NCBI RefSeq assembly: GCF_011386835.1
Contig: NC_088791.1
Location: 11,408,998-11,472,997 of the forward strand
Reading direction: 5' to 3'
Origin: Chrysemys picta bellii
Lineage: Eukaryota; Chordata; Testudines; Emydidae
Length of the DNA stretch: 64,000 nucleotides
In this document: positions 21,190 through 32,649 of the stretch, piece by piece
Layout: the number at the start of each line of letters is the position of its first letter
Numbering within the stretch: the first letter of the stretch is position 1
Made by a program: the position numbers and the translations under genes
Notes under the pieces: model-generated
Seen by the model: only the letters and a program-made list of their open reading frames with translations
What the model was told of the DNA's origin: nothing
The model's database searches: none

Positions 21190-22620
21190 AGGTCTGTATT
21201 TGTGGGGCAAAGTTGTGTCAGGGTAAGGGGGGGTCTGTATTTGGGGACACAGAGCTGTATTGGCGGTAAGGTGAGTCTGTCTGTGGGGGCACAGGGCTGT
21301 GTTAGGGTGAGGAAGCGTGGGTGGTCACAGGGCTGTGTTGGGGCAAAGGGGTGGGTGTATGGGTGGGGACGGGCTTGTGTTGTGTCAGAGGGGTGGGGCT
21401 GTGTTGGGGTGAATGGGGGTGGGTGGTCACAGGGCTGTGTAGGGGTGTATGGGTTGGGACGGGGTTGTGTTGGATCAGAGGAGTGGTGGTGGGGCTGTGA
21501 AGGGATGGGGTTGTGTAGGGGTGGAGACAGGGCTGTGTTGGGGTGAAGGGGAGGGGCTGTGTTGGGGTGAATGGGGGTGGGTGACTGCAGGGCTGTTGAG
21601 AGGTGAAGGGAAGGGGAAAGGGCTCTGTAGGGGTGGGTGTATGGGTGGGGACGGGGTTGTGTTTGTCAGGGGGGTGGGGCTGAGTTGGGGTGAAGGGGTG
21701 GGGCTGTGTTGCGGTGGGTGGTCGCAGGGTTGTGAAGGGGAGGAGACAGGGCTGTGTAGGGGTGGGTGTATGGGTGGGGAAGGGGTTGTGTGTCAGAGGG
21801 GTGGGGCTGTGTTGGGGTGGGTGGGTGGGGACAGGGCTGTGTTAGGGCAAAGGGGTGGGTGTATGGGTGGGGACGGGCTTGTGTTGTGTCAGAGGGATGG
21901 GGCTGTGTTGGGGTGAATGGGGGTGGGTGGTCACAGGGCTGTGTAGGGGTGTACGGGTGGGGACGGGGTTGTATTGGATCAGAGGAGTGGTGGTGGGGCT
22001 GTGAAGGGGTGGGGTTGTGTAGGGGTGGGGACAGGGCTGTGTTGGGGTGAAGGGGAGGGGCTGTGTTGGGGTGAATGGGGGTGGGTGATTGCAGGGCTGT
22101 TTAGAGGTGAAGGAAAGGGGAAAGGGCTTTGTAGGGGTGGGTGTATGGGTGGGGACGGGGTTGTGTTTGTCAGAGGGGTGGGGCAGTGTTGGGATGAATT
22201 GGGGTGGGTGGTCTCAGGGGTGTGTAGGGGTGAAGGAGAGGGGACAGGGCTCTGTAGGGGTGGGTGTATGGGTGGGGACGGGCTTGTGTTGTGTCAGAGG
22301 GGTGGGGCTGTGTTGGGGTGAATGGGGGTGGGTGGTCACAGGGCTGTGTAGGGGTGTACGGGTGGGGACGGGGTTGTGTTGGATCAGAGGAGTGGTGGTG
22401 GGGCTGTGTAGGGGTGGGGACAGGGCTGTGTTGGGGTGAAGGGGAGGGGCTGTGTTGGGGTGAAGGGGAGGGGCTGTGTTGGGGTGAATGGGGGTGGGTG
22501 GTCACAGGGCGGTGTAGGGGTGTATGGGTGGGGACAGGGCTGTGTTGGGGTGAAGGGGAGGGGCTGTGTTGGGGTGGGTGGGGACAGGGCTGGGGCGGGG
22601 CTATGTGTGGGTCCCGGGGG
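21190..22620. repeat. G-rich minisatellite with higher-order repeats
   Basis: The array is made of short G/T-rich modules such as gggctgtgttggggtgaa, gggtgggtgtatgggtgggg and ggatcagaggagtggtggtg. A longer block starting with gtgggtgtatgggtgggg recurs at 21351, 21855 and 22260, about 504 and 405 bp apart, so modules are arranged in higher-order units. The G-rich strand is the plus strand throughout. Long open frames on both strands are by-products of the tandem structure. Confidence 0.9.
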
Positions 22621-22639
22621 GACACGGTTGTATTGGGGG

Positions 22640-23010
22640 TGGGGGACTGTGGCATCTGACAGCACAGCGGGGCGGAGCGAGCGCGACCCTGCCTCGCGGC
22701 AGCGGCCCAGCGCGAGCCCCGCTAGCGCCGCCCCCACTTGCTGCACCAGCCGCCGGCTCTGGAGGCCACGCCCACTGCGCGCTGACCAATCCCCGGCCCG
22801 CGCCGCTGCTCCAGCCGCAGCCCGCCTCTGCCAATGAGCGAGTTGCTGCCGGCTCTCCGCCCACCCTCCAGTTTGTTATGGTCCGGGCCACGTGCCGCCG
22901 GCTCAGCTTGTCACGCGGCAGGGCCTCGCGCCGCCCCCACCGCCATCCTACCTCTTCTGCCCGGAAGGAAGGAGACACAGGTGGGGGATGGGCGCGAAAA
23001 CTGGACAGAT
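22640..23010. promoter_or_regulatory. CpG island, likely host promoter
   Basis: This 370-bp stretch is dense in CpG, unlike its flanks. It has CCAAT boxes at about 22785 (gaccaatcc) and 22829 (gccaatgag), an E-box cacgtg near 22889, GC boxes such as ccgcccc, and an Ets-type ccggaag near 22961. A consensus splice donor lies at its right edge: gacacag followed by gtgggg near 22980. These features fit the promoter and first, probably noncoding, exon of a broadly expressed gene reading to the right; a bidirectional promoter is also possible. No coding exon of that gene is recognised. Confidence 0.6.
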
Positions 23011-23012
23011 CA

Positions 23013-24540
23013 GGAAGGGAGCGATTCCCCCCCCTCCGGGTCCCAGCGCCCTGCCCCGTCATACCCCACGAGGGGAGCGATTCCCCCCCCCGCGGGTCCC
23101 AGCGCCCTGCCCCGTCATACCCCACGAGGGGAGCGATTCCCCCCCCTCCGGGTCCCAGCGCCCTGCCCCGTCATACCCCACGAGGGGAGCGATTCCCCCC
23201 CCTCCGGGTCCCAGCGCCCTGCCCCGTCATACCCCACGAGGGGAGCGATTCCCCCCCCCCGCGGGTCCCAGCGCCCTGCCCCGTCATACCCCACGAGGGG
23301 AGCGATTCCCCCCCCCGCGGGTCCCGGCGCCCTGCCCCGTCACATCCCACGAGGGGAGCGATTTCCCCCCCCCCCCCACGGGTCCCAGCGCCCTGCCCCG
23401 TCACACCCCCCGAGGGGAGCGATTCCCCCTCCCCGGGTCCCAGCGCCCTGCCCCGTCATACCCCACGAGGGGAGCGATTCCCCCCCCCCCGGGTCCCAGC
23501 GCCCTGCCCCGTCACACCCCACGAGGGGAGCGATTCCCTCCCCCCCCGGGTCCCAGCGCCCTGCCCCGTCACACCCCACGAGGGGAGCGATTCCCCCCCC
23601 CCCCGCGGGTCCCAGCGCCCTGCCCCGTCACACCCCACGAGGGGAGCGATTCCCCCCCCCCCCCGCGGGTCCCAGCGCCCTGCCCCGTTAGACTCCATGA
23701 GGGGAGCGATTTCCCCTGCCCCCCTGGGTGCCAGCGCCCTGCCCCGTCACACCCCACGAGGGGAGCGATTCCCGCCCGCGGGTCCCAGCGCCCTGCCCCG
23801 TCAGACCCCACGAGGGGAGCGATTCCCCCCCCGCGGGTCCCAGCGCCCTGCCCCGTCACATCCCACGAGGGGAGCGATTCCCGCCCGCGGGTCCCAGTGC
23901 CCTGCCCCGTCACACCCCACAAGGGGAGCAATTCCTGCCTGCTGCTCCCAGGCCTCCACCACCGTCACACCCAAAAAGGGGACCTATTGCGTCTGCAGTG
24001 TCAAGGGCCCTAACAGTCAGTCCCATGAGAGGACCAATTTCTGCCTATGGGTCCCACAGCCCTGCCCTGTTGGACCCTACAAGGGGACTGCTTCCTCCCT
24101 GTGCATTCCAGGGCCCTGCCTCATCACACCCCAGCAGGGCACCAATTCCTGCCTGGGTGTCTCAGGGTCCTGCCCTGGTCAGCCCCCCACAAGAGGATTG
24201 ATGCTTACCCGCAGATACACCCTGTCCTGACGTATTGCACAAGGAGACAAATCCCTACCCATGCATCCCCGGGCCTGCGCAGTCAGACTCCATGAGGCAA
24301 CCAGTTCTTGTTCCTGGGTTCCGGGGCCCTGCTCCCATCAGACCAGACAAAGGGACCAATTCCTGCTTGTGGGTTTCTAGGGCTCTGCCCTGTCAGACCC
24401 ATGAAGGGACCAGTTCCTGTTGTTTGTTCCCAAAGCCCTGCCACATCAAGCCTGAAGGGACAAATTTCTATCTCCATGTAACTGGGCACTGCCTATTAAA
24501 ACCTATCCAGGGTCCAGTTCCTATCTACAGGTATCTTGGC
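23013..24540. repeat. C-rich minisatellite, about 60-bp unit, decaying distally
   Basis: A unit of about 58-66 bp (gagcgattcc, a C run, gggtcccagcgccctgcccc, gtcacaccccacgaggg) is repeated about 28 times. Units 1-16, up to about 23920, are almost identical and differ mainly in C-run length. From unit 17 on, units diverge step by step (for example gaccaattcctgcc instead of gagcgattcc) until they fade near 24540. Very long open frames in all three plus frames are artefacts of the repeat. Confidence 0.93.
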
Positions 24541-26780
24541 ATCACCTCATCTAGGTACCAAATCAGGCCTGTGGGTATAACTTTTTATGGAAGTCTTTTT
24601 TTGTTTGTGTCTTAATAAGGTTGTATGAAGAAAGGCCTTGGAGGTTAGCACGTCTTTTTAGCTATGGCTGCACAGCTTTCACCACAAATAGTAACAGGAT
24701 ATTTTTTCTAGACTAGCAGGCTATTGAATATTGCAGGGAGCGAAGCAGGGTAGGAGAAGTATAACTGTAAGTATCTTGCAACGTATTTCGTTGTTGTAAA
24801 ACTTTTCAAAAAGACGTAATCGTCTAGTAAAATTGTCTAATCAAATCGTATCTCCAAATGCTTGTAAAGAACTAAATAACAGCAAACAGATAAGTACAGG
24901 GAATGGAGAAGAGAAATGGTTTTATGATAGATGACGAGACAGAGGAATGCTGTTGCAGAGTTGCTGAGGAGATGATTCTTGCCCTAATGTTGGTAAGGTT
25001 GTAATGCCAGACAAAGGGTATAAGAAGGGGTGTAGCAAGATTAGATTAATGATATATGCTGGGTTTAATACATAGGGCCTGATCCTACATGGGATGGGGA
25101 CACAATCAGGGAGAGTGCACAGCCATTTGCCTGATTGAGCCATAATCCTCCTCTCACTTACACCATTGTAAACTGGATATTATTCCCTTCAATCAGTGGA
25201 GTTGCCCAGTTGTAAGAGGAAAATTGGGCTCGGCATTTTAATAACAGGAGTGTAATTTTGAACTATGCTGAATTGAATGAGAGGCCAAGAGTTGATTTGA
25301 AGATTGGGGTGGCAGGTGCATTTTGCATATGGTGTGGAGAGCAACGACCTTAGGGAGACTATAAATGCTTTCATAACACAAATAATATTATGCACAGGAA
25401 TATCTTTACTCACTTAGGTAATCTCATTGATTTGCTTAGTATAGGTACAGCTAAACTTACTCTTCGGATTTGGGAAGAGGAACAAAAACAATCCACTTGA
25501 AACTAGTTACTCAATAAAGACATATCTGTTTGATATAGATTTGAGCATAGTGAAAGGAACATAGTCATGCAGCACACTGCTGACACTGATATTTGTGATG
25601 TCCATGGATCGGTAGCTTGAATAAACAATTGTAGACATACCAGGAAATTGCCTTCTCCTTCGTTTCTGCTGGTGAGATGCTATTAATGTAAAAATGTGTT
25701 CCCATCTCCCATTGCTCTTTAATATTACTGAGCTCATTTATTTCTCAGTGAGGCAGTTAGGAGGAAAAATATTTCATTTTGTAACTTAGTTCAGCTTCAA
25801 AAAGAAAAGATATTACTTCATGCTGCCAGTTCGTAGCAAGGCTCACTGTGTACCGTACACGGTGTTTTATGGAGCTGTTGTGATGATGAATACAGTGTGT
25901 ATTAAAAAGGGTTATGAAAAACAGCTATTGTGCCTGACTTCTCTTTTCTTTCTATTTAAATAATGCCTGTTTATATCTCACATAAGATATGCCCAAAATT
26001 TCACTTTAGGAACTCATGACTTGCCAAATTTCACTGGTAAATAAATGAAAAAAAGGATCACTGTTAGTGTAGAAGAGTTCAAAAAAGTGTCCGAAAAGGA
26101 AACAACTAAACAACGGTTGGTTGTTGGTTTTGCAATGGGAAGTAATGAAATCTATTTTTTCACTTTAATAAAAAGGGAAATTGTGAACATATTTCATAAA
26201 CATTACTGTACCTATGGTACTAATAACCTATTAGATTATTAAAACTGAAAGAATGTAAGAACTTCCTGTTCATGCTTCACTGTTCCGTTACTTATTTACT
26301 TTACTGCATTTCTCTCAACTTTGACAATGAAAATCCGTGAAGACCGGCCTTCGGTGCAATTATGTTTGGGTTGCAGTGTTGCCAACTCGATTTTATTGTG
26401 GTCTTGTAATATTTGGAGGTGTTTTTTTCTCCTTAAAGCTGCTGGAATCATGTGCTATCTGAGATTTTGTTTAAAAAAAAATATAAGCCTTATGGTTGCA
26501 GACAAAAATCTTTGAAAATGTGAACCCTTAAAAGCTCTAAAACCAGAAAGCAAATAAAGACTCCTTCCCCGTAGTATTTCTTTCAAGCCAGTATCATTAA
26601 TTTTTGAGCCTGACTCATGATTTTTGAATGACGGATCGGCAATGCTGAGGTTGCTACTGTGCCCACTGGAATTTAAAAAAAAAAAAAAAAGTCTTGGAAA
26701 ATTTATTTTGGCTTTGAATTTTGTAAAGACTCTTTAAAAAACAAAACCAAACCAACAACATTTCAGCTTGTAAAGAGGGC
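24541..26780. other. Single-copy-looking AT-rich sequence
   Basis: No gene recognised. At about 25070-25250 there is an old interspersed repeat with cttacaccattgtaaactgg, a motif also seen near 38.9 and 53.8 kb. Confidence 0.35.
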
Positions 26781-26784
26781 ATTG

Positions 26785-26985
26785 TTATCCAGTGGCTAGA
26801 ACAAGGGACTGGGAATTGAGATTGCTGGGTTCTGTTTCCAAGTTTTGTCATTGATGTGGTCTGTAACTTAACCTCTCTATCCATTTCCTGGTTTGGGACT
26901 TGATACTTACCTTATAGTGGTGTTGTGAGGCTGAATTCATTAATGTTTGCAAACTGCCTTGAGTTCTTGGATGAAAAGCATTATG
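26785..26985 (+). repeat. MIR-like ancient SINE
   Basis: The order agtggctagaacaagggact, gggttctg, cttaacctctct, gatacttacctta, gttgtgaggctgaattca matches the layout of a MIR core-SINE on the plus strand. It is well diverged, as expected for an old amniote repeat. Confidence 0.7.
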
Positions 26986-27029
26986 TGGCCCTGGGTTCTT
27001 GCAGGTGGTGCAGGGGTACACCTGTGCAG

Positions 27030-27195
27030 AGTCATGAATGGTGTAGTGGCCGGGAACGGCAAACCACAGCCACTGGGAGCTGCGGGCGGCCGTGCCTGTG
27101 GACGGTCAATTTAAACAAACTGTCTTGCGGCCCGCCAGCGGATTACCCTGACGGGCCATGTGCGGCCTACGAGCTGCAAGTTGCCCGCCACTGGA
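27030..27195. mobile_element. hAT MITE fragment
   Basis: Contains the modules gccactgggagctgcgggc and ttgcggcccgcc and ends cgccactg. Similar gccagtgggagccgcg sequence lies in the element at 29.8 kb. The left end is not resolved. Confidence 0.45.
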
Positions 27196-27199
27196 TTAG

Positions 27200-29760
27200 A
27201 GGCTTCCTCCTCCCCAACCAATTTAAACAGCTGACAGACAACTTGAAAGTGAGAGGATGTAACAAGCTACAGTGAAATGAGTCTTTTAAAATTATTTGTT
27301 TATTATCAAGAAAAAAAGTTTGCTTCCAGTTTCTCCTGTGCTTTTAAAAACAAACAATTTAACCTGTGTTTTCCAGAGGCTGTTGGCTACATTATTGTAG
27401 AGTTTTCAGTTGATGCTTTTAGGCCCTTATTTTGACTGTTTTTTCCACTGATATAGGCGTCTTTCATTGTCTGCTGAGCACGCTCTGTGGTTGTTGGGTG
27501 ATCACAGTGTTCTGGCCTTCTACTGGTTTTAATTTCATGGTTGTGCTCTACCTTCCTGGAGCAATTATGAACCCTGTGAATTTTAATAGCATGCAAGAAT
27601 ATCCAGCTGAACACCATCTTTGAGCAGTGATTTGTTTGTAAGTATTTTTCTCCCTCTCCTCCACTGCTATTCTCTATAAAATGAAGCCGTTTCTGTCCTG
27701 GAGACCTATTTTTTGACGATTGTGTAATCGTTGTTCTAGTTAAATGGTTAAACTTTCAATTGCTATTTGTATGTGTTTTGAAACCCATTCTGGATTGGGT
27801 TTGTTGCTGTGTAATGAACAAATTTCATTTATTTTCTGTGTAATGCTTTAATAGTATGAGCTGTGATTTATGTTTGGGGATACAGGGATCAGATGAGATC
27901 CCGGGCTTTAAGTTGCATTCCATATCTTTTAAACTGTTTGTGATTTGGGAGTGGAGAATAAAAATACGTTATAGTTCTGTAGTGCCTTCCATCCAAGGAT
28001 TTCTAAATGCTTGACTGCCGTTAACCAGCCATCCCCAAGTATTACTTTAGTTTTTTAGGTAGGGGGGAAAGTGAGTCATAGAAAAATTAAATCTTTTGAA
28101 AGACAAAGTTTGTGACACAGTCATGATTATAACTTAAGAATCCTGATTCTGTGTCCTAACCAGGAGGCCATCCTTAAGTTAAATATTTTTAACTTGCTTG
28201 TGGAGAGTAACTTTCTAACCTGTTAACCTCAGTGCATGCTTTTTCTTGATTAGACATGTGTAAGACGGATCACTCGTGTAGAAGAGCAGGACTAAGAAAA
28301 GCACAAATAGAGTGCAAATATTCAAGTTATGTACTAAAAATGTTAAATAATAAATTTAGCCTGCAGCAAGAGAGATTCAGGTTAGATATTAAGAAAACCT
28401 TTCTAACTATAAAGATAGTAAGTAGCACGGAGTAATTCTTCCGCACTACTTCAAAAAGGAGAATGTTTGTTTTGTTTTTCTATACTCTTGCAGTGGAAAT
28501 AAACACTCATTAAAACTTTTCTATTAAATTGTAAGACCCTGTTTTTATATTTTTAAAACCATCTAACTGTTAGGTCTAAAATTCACTGACTTCTACCACT
28601 TTAACTTACACCGATGCGTTTTTTTTCTCTCTCACTCTCCCTCCTTCTCCCCTCCACATGCTTTTATGCCATCTGGTCTCTTTCTCTGCTTTTTGCCTCG
28701 CACATTCTTCCTGATCACTTTCCCCGCGTCTCCCACTGCACATGCTGCCCAACTGGCTGTTTTTTCTTCTTCCTAACAACCTTCTTCTCCCACTTGTGGT
28801 TCTTGGTTCAAAGCTCAAGTCCCAAGGGCAGTTCCTGTTTCTTTTCTTCCTCCTAAGTACAGCAGTGGCCTCTAAGGGAAGAAGCTAAACTGATTCCTCC
28901 TTGTTTACAATTGCTTTTACAAGCACATGGACTCATCTGTACAGTGAAGACCCTGGATGCCTATGGAAACAAGGAGGAGGAGGACCCAGCATCATGTGAC
29001 AGGCCACCTCTCCATGGGTCGTGGTCTAGGAACTACTACACTGTTGTCTTGTAGCTAAAACCTAAAACTTTTTCAAAATGTAGGCAAATGTCTCAGGTTT
29101 AATCTTTAAATTATTTGGTTTCTGCCTGTTCACAGTAGTCCAAAGACGCATCAAATAAGGAGGGGGTAAATTGTGGGCAATGCTAGCTGTGCCCAGGCAT
29201 TAGGAATGCTGCAGATCCTTAAACTGGGGTGTTGGTATAATGTGCAAAGGGTGGTCGTGGGATGTATGATTTTACTATAAGTGAATGAGTACATGGTTTT
29301 GAGATCCCATGATAAGCTGTAGCATAGTTGGCTTCTGTAAAGATACTGTAGATTTTATTTTTTGTAGGGTAGAGAGATGTCTGCTTTGTCATTCTCATAA
29401 ACCCAAACTTTGCACCCATGTGCATATATAGCTGTCGTGGAAGTTAATGGGAGCTATGTGTATATATTTGAGGGCAAAGTTTGGCTTGTGATATTTTAAT
29501 GGATACCTCTGTTTTTCTCAACCCATCTTGTCATAGTCTACCCTAGGGTCATGTACAGGTCAACTAAGCCCTCCTAAAACAGTGGGGAAGAGGGCCAATG
29601 AGGATGAATGTGTTGGGGGAAATGGCTATTCACAGATAGTATTGACTGAAATGTTAGTTACTAAAAAGGAATGTGGATTTGGTAATTAGTGGGTGTTGTT
29701 CAAGGATAATAATCATCTTGTGCTCGACTACAAGGTGGAATAATAAAAAAAATGCTTATA
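27200..29760. other. Unassigned sequence with old LINE/SINE traces
   Basis: At 27960-28175 there is a diverged MIR/L3-like stretch (tagtgccttccatccaagga). At about 28365-28440 a CR1-like piece reads ERFRLDIKKTFL. The rest holds no recognised gene. Confidence 0.4.
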
Positions 29761-29764
29761 GAGG

Positions 29765-29955
29765 GATTTGACACATTGACACAGGCCTATAATGACTTGG
29801 CCTGCGCCGCTTCCCGCAGCCCCCATTGGCCTGGAGTGGTGAACCGCGGCCAGTGGGAGCCGCGATCGGCCGAACCTGTGGACGCGGCAGGTAAACAAAC
29901 TGGCCCGGCAGGGGCTTTCCCTGAACAAGTGGCGGATCGGCTTTGAGAACCACTG
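29765..29955. mobile_element. hAT MITE, right end clear
   Basis: Ends ctttgagaaccactg at 29955, a terminus shared with the 40158-40306 element. The interior has gccagtgggagccgcgatc and caggtaaacaaactggcc, also shared with that element. Left end is degraded. Confidence 0.6.
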
Positions 29956-29978
29956 TCTTAGAGTACTCTTTTTGTTAT

Positions 29979-30209
29979 AAGCAACAAAGAGTCACGTGGC
30001 ATCTTAAAGACTAACAGATGTATTGGAGCATACCCAATTGGGTGAATACCCACTTCGTCAGACACATGTAATATTATAATGACATGCGACTGATGAAGTG
30101 GGTATTCACCCACGAAAGCTTATGCTCCAATACATCTGTTAGTCTTTAAGGTGCCACAGGACTCTTTGTTGCTTTTTACAGATCCAGACTAACACGGCTA
30201 CCCCTCTGA
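29979..30209. mobile_element. Head-to-head Penelope-tail palindrome
   Basis: A minus-orientation arm (about 29979-30065) and a plus-orientation arm (about 30086-30209, with a complete tail ending ggctacccctctga) meet around a short AT-rich centre. Similar 15-mers tactctttttgttat (29964-29978) and tactctttctgttat (30210-30224), 14 of 15 identical, are the target duplication. The plus arm carries the best hammerhead-like core of the window. Confidence 0.85.
30090..30127 (+). ncRNA. Hammerhead-ribozyme-like core in a Penelope tail
   Basis: In order: CTGATGA (30090-30096), one extra A, a 6-bp hairpin GTGGGT/ACCCAC (30098-30103, 30108-30113), GAAA (30114-30117), and a 3-bp hairpin AGC/GCT with a TTAT loop (30117-30126) followed by C30127 where cleavage would occur. 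These are the conserved parts of a hammerhead. Stem I is not evident and the extra A before stem II is abnormal, so activity is doubtful in this copy. Hammerheads are known in Penelope-like elements of other eukaryotes. Confidence 0.35.
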
Positions 30210-30224
30210 TACTCTTTCTGTTAT

Positions 30225-32641
30225 GTTACTTTTGAGAAGGATTAGAGAAGAGGATATTCTAGTACTAATAACACTAGCTAAATATTTTAAATGCAAGGCC
30301 ATTCCAGCGATGCATTCTGTTATATATGTCTAGTTATGTTTATAACTATCTTTTGTGATTTTTCTTTTTGTAAAATGATCAGTAAAATATTCTCTTATCC
30401 AAGATAACTTGATTTACATTTTAGATACTCTTGGCTGATATTTGTGGTTAGTCTTCTGTTAGTTTCTTATGGTGTTAGAAGCCATCAAGCTGTTTTACTT
30501 ATATCTGACAGGAAATAGACTTTAAAGAACAGGCTTTTTATATGCAAAGGAATGATAATGCCAATAGAGATATAGACTATAGTATTTAGACTGTTTTCTA
30601 TCTCTAGTACTTTAGAAACATCTAAGAGCTAGATTCTAAAGAGAATCAGGCCTGAGACTTTCAAATGCAGCTTAAGTGAAATCAATGTCATAACTAACTT
30701 TCTAATGTATTTAACATTATATATAAACTGTCTTCTCTTTGTGGACAGCAAGATTTATTATTGCCCATAAAGTTAAATATCATCCCTGGCTTCATTTCAT
30801 TTAGTGTTTACATCTGGTCATTAAATGTTCATGATGACCTTAGCCAAAGTTGATAACTGCTTGCTGTCCTTTTTAACAATTTGGGCAGAACTAGGTGTTA
30901 TATTCCAGCTGATTACAATAACTACCTCTTTATTCAGTATATCTCTTTAAGCATCCCATAATTTAAAAAAATGTTCCTTCCTGTAATGTAGTCCTCATCA
31001 GTGTGTGTAATAGTGTGTCTTCTCTTCTGTTGGGCAGGTGATGCCTGTGGGGATGAATAATTTGTGGGATTAGCCCTTCCTCTTTCTTTTCTTTTCTTTT
31101 CTTTTCTTTTCTTTTCTTTTCTTTTCTTTTCTTTTCTTTTCTTTTGCTGGAGTAACAGTAGCTAGTACTTATTCTCTGACATACTCTTTTGTTTCTATGA
31201 TCTCAAGGAACTACCGAAATCTAAATAGAGCAAAAGAAACCAGAAGCGAACAAGAAGTCTAGCAGGAAGGGTAAAAAGTGCCTGCCCTGTTCTTCTACCC
31301 CACTTCTGTCTTCAGCTGTGGAGCCTTCAAGCAGTTGTCCAGAATTCTTCCCTCCATCCCCTGCAGCTTTGTGTGGCACAGCCAGGCTTAGAGTATACAG
31401 ATTGGGAAAACATGTCTGACCATGGGCAAGTTCCCCATTCTAGATGCTGCTCACTTCTACCAGGGATTCAAGAGCATGAGGAATGAGGTTGGAGACTCCC
31501 CTGAAAATAGGAGACAAATCTTATCCTCTTAGGATTTTCTGAGGAGGTCTCTTCCGAGGAATGGGTTCACCCTTAGCAACCTCTCTATGGAGCAGAAGGT
31601 GAGGCAGTCTTGTCTATGTTTTTGACCAAATTCTGCCAATGCACCCCTTCATTGTCAGAATGATTGACGGAAGATGATCATCTCCAGTTTCCTCCTTGCC
31701 CAAGCATCTCTGCTGAATTTGTAAGCTGGATGGAGCTTTTCATAATGCTTGACTTCAAGGACTAGGCTGTGCAGCAGTATCTTATTCCAAGACTTGTCAG
31801 TACCTCATCAAGCCCTCTGCACACATTCTTGGGGTGGTGACATTTCCTCTAAGCTTTGTCTTTTATCCTTTTCATTCAAGAGCCCTTGCTATTCAGGTAT
31901 GTGCTGGACTCAGTTTTGATGAACACTTCAGTGAAAATACCTCTCTTCCTACTCCAGCAACACAGTCAAATATATTTATCAGACTTCCTCCTTTTGGCGA
32001 AGATCTGGCTGCATTTCTTTGTATGGAAATCCCCAGTCAAGCATGGTCTTAAACAAGGTGGGCAGATTTCCTTTTGTAAACCACAATGCAAATCCAAGCC
32101 CTATTTTGGCCAACCGAAGTCCAATAGGAGCCAGTTTTGGATTTCCCCTTTTCTGTCACAGGAGCAACATTTCTTCTGGGTCCAGGATTAAGTCTGTGAT
32201 TTGTGAAGACTAGATCATTGAATTTTACAACCCTTCTCTCCCAATTTCCTGAAGAAGAGCTACATGCTGCATATCTTACAGTGTGGTCATATGGTGTCTA
32301 CCATTTCCCCTCTCACTCAACTTCCACTTCTTTACCAACTAAATGTGACTAGCCATTAACACTTATAGATCCAGAAATCTATTTATATTTTTGTTATCCC
32401 AAGTATAATTAAACATGCTAGCAATTGAATAACATTTTCTAATGTTCTTTATTTGGTTTAGTCAACTGTGGTGTAGTTAACGTGTCATTTGAATTATTTA
32501 AATAAAATTAATGAGAATTTTGTTGAATTACATCTGATAGTTACATAGAATGCTTAGACTCTTCAGTTCCTCTCCTTTCCCACTTCTACTTGCTTTTGCT
32601 CCTCTTCATCAAAGCTTTGTGGTGTTGGCCCCTCCACTTGC
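30225..32641. other. Unassigned sequence with a (TTTTC)n tract
   Basis: Apart from the microsatellite at 31084-31144 I see no repeat I can name. Plus-strand frames around 31210-32210 contain several protein-like pieces broken by stops, but no family could be recognised. Confidence 0.35.
31084..31144. repeat. (CTTTT)n microsatellite
   Basis: About 12 nearly perfect pentamer units on the plus strand. Confidence 0.95.
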
Positions 32642-32649
32642 CCTCTAAT

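Larger units (their letters stand above)
18025..21190. other. GC-rich interval with no named gene
   Basis: Contains a candidate short first exon near 18544, a (GT)n tract at 18903-18931, G and C homopolymers near 19076-19085 and 19244-19258, and a small hAT MITE at 20799. Many frames stay open only because of composition. Confidence 0.4.

Noticed and set aside
21202..22659. Gly/Trp/Cys-rich or Pro-rich frames over the G-rich array
   Set aside because: They mirror the tandem repeat on both strands and have no independent coding signal.
23013..23930. CRISPR-like array of repeats with spacers
   Set aside because: Units are contiguous and vary only in C-run length; there are no unique spacers, and this is a vertebrate genome.
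22566..24230. Very long open frames (more than 550 codons) across the C-rich minisatellite
   Set aside because: All three plus frames and the minus frames stay open because the unit lacks stops; the products are simple repeats with no domain.
31210..32213. Possible broken gene or DIRS-like gag at 31.2-32.2 kb
   Set aside because: Several protein-like pieces exist, but none could be matched with confidence to a family, and no terminal repeats are visible.
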